Source of the DNA: an uncultured Clostridia bacterium
GTDB lineage: Bacteria > Bacillota > Clostridia > UMGS1883
Length of the DNA stretch: 64,000 bases
Assembly: GCA_934476455.1 (NCBI GenBank)
Contig: CAKSNY010000004.1
Location: forward strand, 58,448 to 122,447
Direction: 5' to 3'
The stretch's first letter is position 1, and each line of letters opens with the position of its first letter. The notes beneath the pieces were generated by a model. That model searched no databases, had not been told where the DNA came from, and was given only the letters and a program-made list of their open reading frames with translations. Shown in pieces: positions 44,234-53,731 of the stretch. Position numbers and translations under genes: made by a program.

Positions 44234-45535
44234 TCAGGTAATTGAATTTTCCAAAAATTCGTACCCGCTGCGCCCAATCGGCAAAACGCGTATATTAAGC
44301 GCATTTTCTACATCTTTAACTGTCATATCGTCAAGAAAAATATCGGTGTCGCTGCGGAGCATCTCATCGGTAAGCATAAGCTTTTCGCCAAGCGGCTTGC
44401 CGGAAAGCTGCTGTATTATATCGCAACCGCACAAAAGCCCGGCAACCGTGATGGAGCGACCGAAAAAATTGTTTTTAATCTTTACAACATTTATATTTAT
44501 AACAGGGTATTTGTTATGCACCTTTTCGGCAGCCAGACAGATAGTGCCGTAGGCGGCTTCCCCTGTCGCAATGGTGAAAGAATGGGGTTTAACGCCCTCT
44601 TTTCTTTCACGCAGCGCATCGTCAAGCTCTTCGTGCAGTGCGGCAATCATACCTACACCGTTTTCAAGCTGCGGGTACCCGTCATACATATCGGGATCCG
44701 GAACGGGCAGCTCTGCCTTCAGATAAAATTCGTCGGCGGCATATACAAAGCCCTTGCCGCATTCTTTCCTGAATTTATCCTGCCAAAAATGTATATGCGC
44801 CAGAACCTCCAGCGCTTTTTTCCTGTCAACCGGCGTAAGACGGCACAGCCCCTCGCGGTGCGCTGTAAGCCCTACGGGAACAACCGACACGCTTTTTACA
44901 AACGGATGAAGCGAGTAAAGGTCAAATATTGTATTTTGAAGCTGCAAGCCGTCGTTTATATCCGGGCAAAGGACGATCTGGCAGTTCATTTCTATATGAT
45001 TTTTTGCAAATTTTTTCATATGCTCCATTATCTTTGCGGCATGCGGATTTTTAAGCATCTGTACGCGAAGTGCGGGGTCTGTTGTATGCACGGATATGTT
45101 TATCGGGCTTATTCTAAGACGTATAAGCCTGTCTATCTCGTCATCCGAGAGATTGGTAAGCGTTACATAGTTACCCTGAAAAAACGAAAGTCTTGTATCG
45201 TCATCTTTAAAATAAAGCGACTTTCGCATACCCTTGGGCAGCTGGTCTATAAAGCAGAATACACATTTGTTTGCACAGTGGTGCGCCGTGTCCATAAGCG
45301 AGTTTTCAAACTCAACACCGAGATCCTCATAAGCGTCTTTTTCGATTTCAACATCTTCAAGCGTGCCCTGTTTTGTCTTTACCGTAACGGTAACATATTC
45401 ATCATTTATAAGGTATCGGTAATCGAGTACGTCAGTAATCTTCGTTCCGTTTATTGCGGTTATTTCATCCCCGGGCTCAAGCCCGATTTCCTCCGCAATA
45501 CTTCCCGAAAAAACGCTTTTAACAACTGCCGGCAT
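44234..45535 (-). CDS. PDZ-radical SAM-DUF512 protein
   Basis: 433 residues: N-terminal PDZ-like domain (IGLEPGDEITAINGTKITDV), a radical SAM-like core with the cluster motif HCANKCVFCFIDQLPKGMR (Cys near 87, 91, 94), and a C-terminal DUF512 domain. The family (COG1625, TIGR03279 related) lies next to der in many Firmicutes; a role with ribosomes has been suggested from context only. The start overlaps the aspS stop by one base. Confidence 0.9.
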   Translation of the reverse strand: MPAVVKSVFSGSIAEEIGLEPGDEITAINGTKITDVLDYRYLINDEYVTVTVKTKQGTLEDVEIEKDAYEDLGVEFENSLMDTAHHCANKCVFCFIDQLPKGMRKSLYFKDDDTRLSFFQGNYVTLTNLSDDEIDRLIRLRISPINISVHTTDPALRVQMLKNPHAAKIMEHMKKFAKNHIEMNCQIVLCPDINDGLQLQNTIFDLYSLHPFVKSVSVVPVGLTAHREGLCRLTPVDRKKALEVLAHIHFWQDKFRKECGKGFVYAADEFYLKAELPVPDPDMYDGYPQLENGVGMIAALHEELDDALRERKEGVKPHSFTIATGEAAYGTICLAAEKVHNKYPVININVVKIKNNFFGRSITVAGLLCGCDIIQQLSGKPLGEKLMLTDEMLRSDTDIFLDDMTVKDVENALNIRVLPIGRSGYEFLENSIT

Positions 45536-47325
45536 TATTCTTCATCCTTTAAGGCTTGTTTTGTAATTGAAAGACCAAGCTCGTCAAGCTGCTTTTTATC
45601 AACGACATCCGGCGATTGTATCATAAGTTCGCCGCTGTCTTTAACCTTCGGAAAGGCTATCGTATCGCGGATGCTGCTTTTGCCTGCCATAAGCATAACA
45701 ATTCTGTCCAGGCCGTACGCCATTCCGCCGTGCGGAGGTGCGCCGTAGCGGAATGCCTCAAGAAAGTAGCCGAAGCGTTCCTTTGCCTGCTCGGGCGTAA
45801 AGCCGAGCGCCTCAAACATTTTTTCCTGAAGCTCGGAATTTGAAATTCGGATGCTTCCGCCGCCAAGCTCAAACCCGTTTAACACTATATCATAAGCTTT
45901 TGCATGTGTATTTTGCGGCTCTGTAAGCAGCTTGTCTATATCCTCGTCCTTGGGTGCCGTAAAGGGGTGATGCATGGCAACGTAGCGGTTTTCCTCTTCG
46001 CTGTATTCAAAAAGCGGGAAATCGGTAACCCACAGAAGATTAAATTTGCTGCGGTCTATAAGGTCAAACCTTGCGGCAAGCTCGCAGCGCAGCGCACCCA
46101 GTGCGGCATAAACAACGCTTTTTTTGTCAGCCACAAAAAGTATTGTGTCGCCCGGTGCGGCATTTGCACGGTCTTTAATTTCTGCAAGCTGCTCCGCAGT
46201 GAAAAATTTTGCAATGCTTCCGCGAATTTCGTTTTCTTCAACAATAAGCCATGCCATACCCTTGGCTTTATATGTTTTAACGAACTCAACCAATGAGTCA
46301 AGCGTTTTTCGTGTAAGCTTTTGAGAAAGCCCTTTTGCGTTTATTGCGCGAACGGTGCCGCCGGATAAAACAACGTCTGAAAATGCTTTAAACTCGCATC
46401 CGTCAAAAAGGTCTGTCATATCAATAAGCTCAAGCCCGAAGCGGGTGTCGGGCTTGTCCGAACCGTAACGGTCCATTGCCTCCTGCCAGGGAAGGCGCGG
46501 AAGCGGAAGCGCTACGTCGTAATCAAGAACCTCTTTGAACACCTTTTTTATAAAGCCTTCGTTAAGAGCTATAACATCATCCTCGTCAACAAAAGACATT
46601 TCAAGGTCAAGCTGGGTAAACTCCGGCTGACGGTCTGCGCGCAAATCCTCATCGCGGAAGCACTTGGCAATCTGAAAATATCGGTCGATACCGCCTATCA
46701 TTAAAAGCTGCTTGTATTGCTGGGGCGATTGCGGCAGCGCAAAAAATTTGCCGGGATATATTCTGCTCGGAACGAGGTAGTCGCGCGCACCCTCCGGCGT
46801 GCTTTTTGTGAGAATGGGTGTTTCTATTTCCAAAAAACCGTTTTCGTCATAATAGCGGCGTGCAATCTGTGTTATGCGGTGGCGCATTTCAAGCGTTTTT
46901 ACAAGCGTTGGTCTGCGAAGGTCAAGGTAGCGGTATTTAAGACGAAGCTCCTCGCCGGCTTTAACATCGTCGGTTACGACAAACGGCGTTACATCCGATG
47001 TGTTTAAAATTCTAAGCTCTGCCGCCTCAACCTCTACGCGTCCCGTGGGTATGTTTTCGTTTATATTGCTGCGCAGCCGTACTTTTCCCACAACGGCTAT
47101 TACATATTCCATATGAAGTGCAGACGCTTTTTCCAAAAGTGCAGCGTTTGACGGCTCAAATACAACCTGTGCAATACCGCTTCTGTCACGAATATCCACA
47201 AACACAAGACCGCCCATATTGCGTTCTTTTGCAACCCATCCCATAAGGGTTACGGTTTCTCCTATATGTTCATCTCTAAGCATACCGCACATATGCGTTC
47301 TTTTCAGCCCTTTTAAATTATCCAT
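45535..47325 (-). CDS. aspS: Aspartyl-tRNA synthetase
   Basis: 596 residues, the long bacterial type with a GAD insertion. Class II motif 2 FRDEDLRADRQPEFTQLDLE and motif 3 GLDRIVMLMAGK are intact; the OB-fold tRNA-binding domain is N-terminal. Translationally coupled to hisS (one shared base). Confidence 0.97.
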   Translation of the reverse strand: MDNLKGLKRTHMCGMLRDEHIGETVTLMGWVAKERNMGGLVFVDIRDRSGIAQVVFEPSNAALLEKASALHMEYVIAVVGKVRLRSNINENIPTGRVEVEAAELRILNTSDVTPFVVTDDVKAGEELRLKYRYLDLRRPTLVKTLEMRHRITQIARRYYDENGFLEIETPILTKSTPEGARDYLVPSRIYPGKFFALPQSPQQYKQLLMIGGIDRYFQIAKCFRDEDLRADRQPEFTQLDLEMSFVDEDDVIALNEGFIKKVFKEVLDYDVALPLPRLPWQEAMDRYGSDKPDTRFGLELIDMTDLFDGCEFKAFSDVVLSGGTVRAINAKGLSQKLTRKTLDSLVEFVKTYKAKGMAWLIVEENEIRGSIAKFFTAEQLAEIKDRANAAPGDTILFVADKKSVVYAALGALRCELAARFDLIDRSKFNLLWVTDFPLFEYSEEENRYVAMHHPFTAPKDEDIDKLLTEPQNTHAKAYDIVLNGFELGGGSIRISNSELQEKMFEALGFTPEQAKERFGYFLEAFRYGAPPHGGMAYGLDRIVMLMAGKSSIRDTIAFPKVKDSGELMIQSPDVVDKKQLDELGLSITKQALKDEE

Positions 47326-48599
47326 TACACAGCCTCCATTATGGTTTTTAATATTTCGTTTGCATCAGACAGCGTTACCTCTGTCTGAGTTTTCGTGTTC
47401 ATATTTTTAAGAACGGCACGCCCTTTTTCCATCTCGTCGCTGCCTATAACAATGCTGTAGCGCGCGCCGCATTTATCGGCAAATTTCATCTGAGCTTTTA
47501 AAGAACGCGCGCAAAGGTCACGCTCGCATTTAAGCCCGAGCGCGCGAAGCTTTGCCGCAAGCGAAGAAACAAACGCGCTTGTTTCTTCCCCAAGGTTTGC
47601 AATATATAAATCGGGCGTGTTTTCAAATACGGGCATTTTGCCGCTTTTTTCAAGCGCAATAATAAGCCTTTCAATACCCATTGCAAAGCCCATTGCACAC
47701 TGCGGTGCCCCGCCGAGCTGCTCGACAAGACCGTCGTAACGACCGCCGCCGCACACCGTTGCGGCAGCTCCGCCGACATCGGTTTTAAACTCGAACACGG
47801 TTTTTGTATAATAGTCAAGCCCGCGTACAATTGTGGTGTCCATATTATAGGGTATACCAACGGCGTCAAGAAGCTTTTTTACGGCTTCAAAATGTGAGCG
47901 GCAATCCTCGCAGATATAATCAATCAGCGCGGGGGCACCCTTTGCAATTTCGCCGCAGACAGGGCTTTTACAATCAAGTATTCTGAGAGGATTTTTCTCA
48001 TACCGTGTACGGCAGGTTTCGCAAAGCTGCGAACTTTCAACATACGGTTTAAAATACGCTTTTAAAGCCTCATTGTATTTTTTTCGGCACGTGGGGCATC
48101 CTATAGAATTAAGGTAAAGCACCGCGTCCGAAAGACCAAGCTCGCACAAAACGGTATACGCATATGCTATAATTTCCGCGTCAACCTCGGGACTTGCGGA
48201 CCCGAAGCATTCCGCACCGAATTGGTGAAATTCACGCAGACGTCCCGCCTGGGGCTTCTCATAACGGTAGCAGCTTATGTTGTAAAAAAGCTTGGCGGGG
48301 AGAGGGGCGGCGTACACGTTGTGCTCCAAGAAAGCGCGAACCACGCCGGAAGTTCCCTCCGGGCGAAGGGTGATGCTTCGATTACCCTTATCGAGGAAGG
48401 TGTACATTTCCTTTTGCACAACGTCTGTTGTATCGCCGACGCCGCGCTCGAAAAGTTCTGTATGCTCAAACACGGGCGTTCTGATTTCTTTAAATCCGAA
48501 ACGCGCCGATACTTCTTTTACGGTGTTTTCTATATATTCCCATTTCAATACGTCGGACGGCATAATATCTGCCGTACCGCGCGGTGCAGTAATTGCCAT
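47325..48599 (-). CDS. hisS: Histidyl-tRNA synthetase
   Basis: 424 residues. Class II motif 2 LRPEGTSGVVRAFLEH, His signature GRYDGLVEQLGG, motif 3 GFAMGIERLIIAL. Starts the hisS-aspS pair. The leader is short and no T-box specifier structure was seen in the 220-base gap to secG. Confidence 0.97.
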   Translation of the reverse strand: MAITAPRGTADIMPSDVLKWEYIENTVKEVSARFGFKEIRTPVFEHTELFERGVGDTTDVVQKEMYTFLDKGNRSITLRPEGTSGVVRAFLEHNVYAAPLPAKLFYNISCYRYEKPQAGRLREFHQFGAECFGSASPEVDAEIIAYAYTVLCELGLSDAVLYLNSIGCPTCRKKYNEALKAYFKPYVESSQLCETCRTRYEKNPLRILDCKSPVCGEIAKGAPALIDYICEDCRSHFEAVKKLLDAVGIPYNMDTTIVRGLDYYTKTVFEFKTDVGGAAATVCGGGRYDGLVEQLGGAPQCAMGFAMGIERLIIALEKSGKMPVFENTPDLYIANLGEETSAFVSSLAAKLRALGLKCERDLCARSLKAQMKFADKCGARYSIVIGSDEMEKGRAVLKNMNTKTQTEVTLSDANEILKTIMEAV

Positions 48600-48819
48600 C
48601 GGTCATCGTCCTTTCAACATCTATCTTTATATTTTACTATTTAACAAGCCGTATTGTCAATACCCACAGTAAAAGAAAACAAATAAAATGGAAAATAGTT
48701 TACTTAAACAGAGTAAAGTTTTATAAAAAAATTGAGAAAATTTACAAAAGGACTTGCTTTTTTTTCGGTATTATGCTAAAGTAACTTTATGTGACATATG
48801 AATTACGGAGGTGTGGAGA

Positions 48820-49059
48820 ATGAGGTTAGCATTTACAATTGTTTATATTATCATAGCGCTGGTACTTACAGTGGTTGTTCTTTTCCAAAAGGGCAAGGAC
48901 CCGAGAGAGGCTAATGCGATAATGGGTTCAAGCGGAGAGAGCTTTTTTTCAAAGAATAAGTCCAACACCCGCGAAGGTATGCTTGAAAAGCTTACAACCG
49001 TTATGGCAATTCTTTTTATAATCTTGTCGGTTGTGCTTTCGTTGAATGTGCTTAAGTAA
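48820..49059 (+). CDS. secG: Preprotein translocase subunit SecG
   Basis: 79 residues, two membrane helices, the first followed by VLFQKGKDPREANAIMGSSGESFF, a SecG hallmark. ATG at 48820 follows GGAGGTG. Upstream of rnr-smpB-ssrA as in many Firmicutes. A terminator separates it from rnr. Confidence 0.95.
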   Translation: MRLAFTIVYIIIALVLTVVVLFQKGKDPREANAIMGSSGESFFSKNKSNTREGMLEKLTTVMAILFIILSVVLSLNVLK

Positions 49060-49064
49060 GTATG

Positions 49065-49092
49065 AAAAGGCGCTTTGTTGAGCGCCTTTTTT
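49065..49092 (+). terminator. Terminator between secG and rnr
   Basis: AAAAGGCGCT-ttgttg-AGCGCCTTTT followed by two more T. Strong hairpin 5 bases after the secG stop. Confidence 0.9.
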
Positions 49093-49134
49093 GTTTGTAT
49101 ATGCATTTATATGTAATTTTTCGGGAGAATATGT

Positions 49135-51315
49135 ATGCGTAAGGAAAAAATTTTATCATATCTGAACAGTGACGAATACTACCCCGTAGGGCGGGAGGCA
49201 CTTGCTGCCGCCCTCGGCGTGAAAGAGAAAGCATTGCCGCAGTTTTTTCGCGCACTTGAGGAGCTTTGCGCAAACGGCGACATAATAAAAGGAAAAAGAG
49301 AGCGCATTTTTTCTTCCGAGAAGCTTGGGCTTATAAAGGGCGTTTTTAAGGGTACGTCGAAGGGCTTCGGATTTGTAAACGATGACAACGGCGGAATATA
49401 TATATCCGAGGAGGAGCAGCACGGCGCGCTTGACGCCGATACGGTGCTTGTCAGAATAGTAAAAAATGCGTCTTCGCAAGAAGGTGCAAAAAACCGCGAG
49501 GGTACAATTATAAAGGTTATTTCACGCGGGAAAAGCAGCTTTGTGGGTATGTTTATTCAGGAGCGCGGCTATGGGCTGTTTAATCCGGATAACACGCATC
49601 TTCCGCAAATGACGGTGGAACAGCGGTTCTCGCACGGGGCGCTGAACGGACAGAAAGTAGCTTCTGTTTTTTATGAGTACGATGAAATTGAAAACCGTCA
49701 CTATGTAAAAATTACGGAGGTTTTGGGATTTCCGGATGACTACGGCGTAGATGTTCTTTCAAGCATAAGGGAGCATGGCTTCGACACTGATTTCCCGCAG
49801 AAGGTAACAGGGCAGGCAAATGCATGCAATAAAGTTTCGGCAGAGGAAACAGTTGGAAGGCTTGATTTAACGAAGGAATGTATAATAACAATTGACGGTG
49901 CAGATACAAAAGACATTGACGATGCGGTCTGCGTAAAAAGAAAAAAGGGCGGGTACGTGCTGGGCGTTCATATAGCGGATGTAAGCCATTACGTAAAGCC
50001 CGGCACCCCGCTTGACAAAGAAGCATATTCAAGGGGAACAAGCGTGTACCCGGTAGACAGGGTTGTGCCGATGCTGCCGCCGGTGCTCTCAAATGGGCTG
50101 TGCTCGCTGAACGAGGGCGAGATACGCCTTGCGATGTCTGTTATAATGGAAATAGATGATAGCGGAATTATTAAAAAAAGCAGTTTTCATAAGTCCGTTA
50201 TAAAAAGCAAAAAGCGTATGACATATGACGAGGTGTATCAAATAATCGCAAACGGCGCGGAAAGTGCCGGGTATAAAGAAAACGGCAGAATACCGAAAAT
50301 GCTTAAGGTTATGTACGAACTTTCGGAAAAGCTTAAAAAGCGCACTCATGAGCGCGGTGCGACAGAGTTTGAATTTCCGGAAGCGAAGGCAGTGCTTGAC
50401 GAAAACGGGCATGTAAAAGATATTGTTTTAAGAAAGACAACTTTTGCAAATGAAATTATAGAGGAATTTATGGTTGCGGCGAATAGCTCGGTCGCGGAAT
50501 TTCTTGAAAAAAACGACGCGGGGGCGCTTTATCGTGTGCATGATAATCCGAACGAGGAAAAAATCGCACTCGTAAGAAAGTTTATGATAAATTCCGGGCT
50601 TCCGAGAAAAAATACCCCATCGGAGATGTTAGAGGCGGCACGCTCTACGCCTATGGAGGGCGCGCTGTCGGTAATGCTGCTGCGAAGTATGGCGAAGGCT
50701 TGCTACAGCAGCGAAAACAAAGGGCATTACGGACTTGCGCTTGAAAATTACTGCCACTTCACATCGCCCATAAGAAGATATCCCGACCTTGTTTGCCACA
50801 GGGCGCTTAAGGCAATTTTAGAGGATGATAAAAAAGCAATGCGTGCTTTAAAGGGATTTGTAAAAGAGGCGGCGGAAAAGTGCAGCGAACGTGAAAACGC
50901 GGCAACACTGTGCGAGCGCGACACCCTGGATATGAAAAAAGCAGAATATATGCAGCAGTTTGCGGGAAGTGAGTTTACGGGGCAAGTATCAGCTGTTACG
51001 GGTTTTGGCTTTTTTGTTATGCTGCCCAACACTGTAGAGGGGCTTGTCCGTCTTGAAAGCCTTAGGGATGATTACTATTTGTTCGACGAAGAAAGCCTGA
51101 CTCTTACAGGACACAGATACGGGCGCGTTTTTTCTCTGGGAGATACAGTACGTGTTCGTCTTATTTCATCGGATAAAAAAACGCGAAGAATAGATTTTGA
51201 ACTTCTGGAAGGAGGAAAGAAGAATGCCGGAAAACCAAAAAAGAAAAATCATCGCACAAAACAAAACGGCGCATCACGAGTTTTTCATAGAAGAAAAGGC
51301 AGAGGCAGGCATTGA
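49135..51315 (+). CDS. rnr: Ribonuclease R
   Basis: 726 residues: helix-turn-helix and cold-shock domains, catalytic RNB domain (DGADTKDIDDAVCVKRK), C-terminal S1 domain (FTGQVSAVTGFGFFVMLPNT) and a basic tail (KPKKKNHRTKQ). Degrades structured RNA and acts with tmRNA-SmpB on stalled messages; both partners follow. The last 92 bases also encode the start of smpB in another frame. Confidence 0.96.
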   Translation: MRKEKILSYLNSDEYYPVGREALAAALGVKEKALPQFFRALEELCANGDIIKGKRERIFSSEKLGLIKGVFKGTSKGFGFVNDDNGGIYISEEEQHGALDADTVLVRIVKNASSQEGAKNREGTIIKVISRGKSSFVGMFIQERGYGLFNPDNTHLPQMTVEQRFSHGALNGQKVASVFYEYDEIENRHYVKITEVLGFPDDYGVDVLSSIREHGFDTDFPQKVTGQANACNKVSAEETVGRLDLTKECIITIDGADTKDIDDAVCVKRKKGGYVLGVHIADVSHYVKPGTPLDKEAYSRGTSVYPVDRVVPMLPPVLSNGLCSLNEGEIRLAMSVIMEIDDSGIIKKSSFHKSVIKSKKRMTYDEVYQIIANGAESAGYKENGRIPKMLKVMYELSEKLKKRTHERGATEFEFPEAKAVLDENGHVKDIVLRKTTFANEIIEEFMVAANSSVAEFLEKNDAGALYRVHDNPNEEKIALVRKFMINSGLPRKNTPSEMLEAARSTPMEGALSVMLLRSMAKACYSSENKGHYGLALENYCHFTSPIRRYPDLVCHRALKAILEDDKKAMRALKGFVKEAAEKCSERENAATLCERDTLDMKKAEYMQQFAGSEFTGQVSAVTGFGFFVMLPNTVEGLVRLESLRDDYYLFDEESLTLTGHRYGRVFSLGDTVRVRLISSDKKTRRIDFELLEGGKKNAGKPKKKNHRTKQNGASRVFHRRKGRGRH

Positions 51316-51694
51316 GCTTTACGGCACTGAGGTGAAATCTCTGAGAATGGGAAAGGTAAACCTGAAAGAAAGCTACTGCGAAATTGATAAGGGACAGTTG
51401 TATGTTCACGGAATGCACATCTCACCTTACGAAAAGGGAAATATATTTAACCGTGACCCGCTGCGCCCCAAAAGGCTTCTGATGCACAAAAGAGAAATTA
51501 TGCGTCTTTACGGCATAGTGAAGCAAAAAGGGCTTACACTTATTCCTCTTGACGTATATCTTAAGGGGCAGCGTATGAAAATGACGGTTGCGGTTGCACG
51601 CGGTAAAAAGCTCTACGACAAACGCAGCGATGCTGCCAGGCGTGACGCCGCGAAAATGATTGAAAGAACCATAAAGGAAAGAAATAACTATTGA
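51224..51694 (+). CDS. smpB: tmRNA-binding protein SmpB
   Basis: 156 residues. AQNKTAHHEFFIEEKAEAGI then ELYGTEVKSLR and YSRGKKLYDKR-type tail (VARGKKLYDKRSDAARRDA). ATG at 51224 has GGAGG at good spacing and lies well inside rnr. Works with ssrA for ribosome rescue. The TGA stop lies in the ssrA -35 element. Confidence 0.97.
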   Translation: MPENQKRKIIAQNKTAHHEFFIEEKAEAGIELYGTEVKSLRMGKVNLKESYCEIDKGQLYVHGMHISPYEKGNIFNRDPLRPKRLLMHKREIMRLYGIVKQKGLTLIPLDVYLKGQRMKMTVAVARGKKLYDKRSDAARRDAAKMIERTIKERNNY

Positions 51695-51718
51695 CATTTG
51701 AAAAATATATTGTATACT
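51691..51718 (+). promoter_or_regulatory. ssrA promoter
   Basis: TTGACA (51691-51696), 16-base spacer, TATACT (51713-51718), 14 bases before the tmRNA 5' end. The -35 overlaps the smpB stop codon. Confidence 0.8.
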
Positions 51719-51731
51719 TTTAGTTGTATAT

Positions 51732-52077
51732 GGGGACGTTCCGGTTTCGACGGGGATATTGAAGCATGGGAAGCGAGCCGCAGAGGGAACTGCGTTAAAA
51801 TCCCAAATTTTAAATTTAAACGCTAACAATAATTTAGCTTACGCTGCCTAAATAGGCGGCCGTTCTTACCGGGAGGACCACGGCTCGGATAAGAGCGTCA
51901 CACAGTGGTGAACGTGACGCGGTTAAGCTTTGCGCCGCGCATGACAAATGAAGCTACTAAAACCGCAAGGTTGTCTTTCACCGTGCGGCGGAGGGAATGT
52001 TAAAAGACAGACTGCGCTCGGAGATGCTCATGTGAATGTATTTTCGGACAGGGGTTCAACCCCCCTCGTCTCCACCA
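51732..52077 (+). ncRNA. ssrA: Transfer-messenger RNA (ssrA)
   Basis: 346 bases. 5' end GGGGACGTTCCGGTTTCGAC pairs with the 3' end (CGTCTCC-ACCA), forming the tRNA-Ala-like acceptor stem; GGGGTTCAACCCCC is the T arm. The tag reading frame 51822-51851 encodes ANNNLAYAA and ends with TAA. CCA is encoded. Downstream of smpB, with which it acts in trans-translation. The 3' side is used as an integration region for the element that follows. Confidence 0.96.
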
Positions 52078-52078
52078 C

Positions 52079-52125
52079 AAAAGAGCAGAAATCCCAATAC
52101 AATGGGATTTCTGCTCTTTTATTTT
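52079..52125 (+). terminator. ssrA terminator, also left direct repeat of the integrated element
   Basis: An 18-bp perfect stem (arms 52079-52096 and 52103-52120) followed by ATTTTTT. Bases 52085-52125 recur at 63353-63393 with two differences. It is both the tmRNA terminator and the candidate attL. Confidence 0.85.
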
Positions 52126-52164
52126 TTGCCGTGCACGAATTTTGCACGAATTTTTTTGTTTTTT

Positions 52165-52851
52165 TTAATTTGACACAGAATTTAAGACCGAAATTGCACG
52201 CTCTTCTTCACGCGGATAAAGATGTGAATATGTGTTCCATGTCATTTCAATATCACTGTGACCGAGGCGGCGAGCTATCTCTTGAATGTTAATACCTGAG
52301 TTTGCAAGAAGGGAGGCGTGACTGTGGCGGAAATCGTGAATACGAATTTTTTTAACACCGGCGGCAGCAGCAATTGCCGTGTTACGTTTTTCAATGCTGC
52401 TATCACGAAGAGGAGTTGTGCCGCCGCATACACGAAAATTATCTGAAAAGGTTTTATATTCCTGCCAGCGTCTTTTGTGTTCAGCGAGTATTTGTTTTAG
52501 GGGCAGCGGTAATTGTATAGTTCGCACGGAGCTGCGGTTTTTCGGCGGGGTTTCCCTGTCGTCGCCGTGAAGCTTTTGCGTAATGCTTCGGCTTACGGTG
52601 AGAAAATCGCCGTTTATATCGCTCCATTTAAGAGCGTGTATTTCGCCCTTGCGCATACCGGTATAAAATGCAATAGAAAAGAATACGTAATAATCCCAAT
52701 CTTTTATTTTACCGTTTTGTGCCATATTGAGGGCTGCGGCGGCAAAGCGCTTATATTCTTCGGCTGTATAGTAAAGCATTTCCCGGGGAAGATCCGTAAC
52801 AGATTTAAAATTGCCGAGCTTAACAAGGTTATTTGTTGTGGCATAGCCCAT
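52165..52851 (-). CDS. Tyrosine integrase, C-terminal catalytic part (split gene)
   Basis: 228 residues from an internal ATG. Catalytic Arg in TGMRKGEIHALKW, HxxR in HDFRHSHASLLANSG, and the nucleophile Tyr in LGHSDIEMTWNTYSHL. The frame stays open upstream to about 52948 (QNAYSALRCLLNW precedes the ATG), and that part joins the upstream ORF after a single-base shift in an A8 run. All catalytic residues are intact. Whether it works depends on the frameshift (see findings). Confidence 0.88.
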   Translation of the reverse strand: MGYATTNNLVKLGNFKSVTDLPREMLYYTAEEYKRFAAAALNMAQNGKIKDWDYYVFFSIAFYTGMRKGEIHALKWSDINGDFLTVSRSITQKLHGDDRETPPKNRSSVRTIQLPLPLKQILAEHKRRWQEYKTFSDNFRVCGGTTPLRDSSIEKRNTAIAAAAGVKKIRIHDFRHSHASLLANSGINIQEIARRLGHSDIEMTWNTYSHLYPREEERAISVLNSVSN

Positions 52852-52865
52852 TTTAACAGCCCAAT

Positions 52866-53306
52866 TTAAAAGACAGCGAAGAGCGCTGTAGGCATTTTGC
52901 TTGATTTTAATGCCGAGTGGTTTTTCTGTTGCCGGGATTGTTTTTTTTCGAGAGTGGTTTTCCAGTCTTGCAAAACGGGGAGAGTAAGGCGGCTGAGTTT
53001 TTTATTGCCGAGGACGGGCAATATATGATTTGATACTATGCTTTTAAACTTGGCAAGTGTGCTTTCGCGTATTTCGTATCTGCGCGCGGCGCAATAAGCG
53101 ATATAAAGCGATTTTACGGTTATATCGGAATAGGTTTGCGCGGCTTGAGCGTTTTTTAAAAGGGCGGATTCGGCGTCTTTTGCTTCGTTGGCGCCGTATA
53201 CGGTGCGCGACAATTGACGATAATTTCCGAGGTCGTCGGTATAGCTTATTTGCACCTTATAGCCTTGTTTACCGTCTTTTGCTTTTTTTATTTTGTAGAT
53301 AGGCAT
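52866..53306 (-). CDS. Tyrosine integrase, N-terminal DNA-binding part (frameshifted)
   Basis: 146 residues, of which about 120 are genuine: arm-binding domain (MPIYKIKKAKDGKQGYKVQI), then SAM-like core-binding domain (SLYIAYCAARRYEIRESTLA, ILPVLGNKKLSRLTLPVLQD). After LEKK the frame shifts at T8 on the plus strand (52941-52948) and the last ~25 residues are out of frame. GGAG precedes the ATG at 53306. Confidence 0.85.
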   Translation of the reverse strand: MPIYKIKKAKDGKQGYKVQISYTDDLGNYRQLSRTVYGANEAKDAESALLKNAQAAQTYSDITVKSLYIAYCAARRYEIRESTLAKFKSIVSNHILPVLGNKKLSRLTLPVLQDWKTTLEKKQSRQQKNHSALKSSKMPTALFAVF

Positions 53307-53326
53307 AAAAACACTCCTTTAAAGAA

Positions 53327-53351
53327 CAAACACAGCTATAAACTGTGTTTG
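53327..53351. terminator. Hairpin between integrase and upstream ORF
   Basis: CAAACACAG-ctataaa-CTGTGTTTG, a perfect 9-bp stem; a T-run (GTTTTTTG) follows on the plus strand. On the minus strand it sits just upstream of the integrase RBS. Confidence 0.55.
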
Positions 53352-53731
53352 TTTTTTGTATTGCGTAAATCTGATTTTATGGCATAAACAGTGGTTATGT
53401 GTACGTAAAGCAAGGTGAGAGAATGTATTAAAAGCGAGGGGATAGCTTTTTTTCGGGAGGTTTCCTCAAACGGCGGATTATCAACGTGACGGTTTGTGAG
53501 CGTACATTTCCACTCGGAGTTATTTCCGTAGTTATAGTCGGAAGCCTCAAGAACGATAGGCTTTTTTAAAGAGTGAGAAATAGAAAAATGCGGAAAACGG
53601 GCGAACTCGATTTCTAATTTGTCGTAGTCTAAGTCAATACTACTGCCGTTTGGGAAAAACAGCTCTTCGATTGTAAATTCGCGGTAGGTTTTTTCACCGG
53701 TCGGAATATCTACATAGACGGAGGCGGGCAT
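53336..53731 (-). CDS. Hypothetical protein abutting the IS element
   Basis: 131 residues starting at an ATG that is the last codon before the IS boundary. Contains FTIEELFFPNGSSIDLDYDK and a C-terminal KKAIPSLLIHSLTLLYVHIT. No family recognised. There is no RBS upstream because IS3 DNA lies there, so the true N-terminus was probably cut off by the insertion. Treat as a likely 3' fragment. Confidence 0.5.
   Translation of the reverse strand: MPASVYVDIPTGEKTYREFTIEELFFPNGSSIDLDYDKLEIEFARFPHFSISHSLKKPIVLEASDYNYGNNSEWKCTLTNRHVDNPPFEETSRKKAIPSLLIHSLTLLYVHITTVYAIKSDLRNTKNKHSL

Noticed and set aside
44516..45748. 410-codon plus-strand frame opposite the DUF512 gene
   Set aside because: Antisense shadow; the minus strand carries the cluster-binding Cys motif and coupled neighbours.
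48600..48810. T-box riboswitch before hisS
   Set aside because: No T-box sequence (UGGNACCGCG-like) or specifier structure seen in the 220-base gap.
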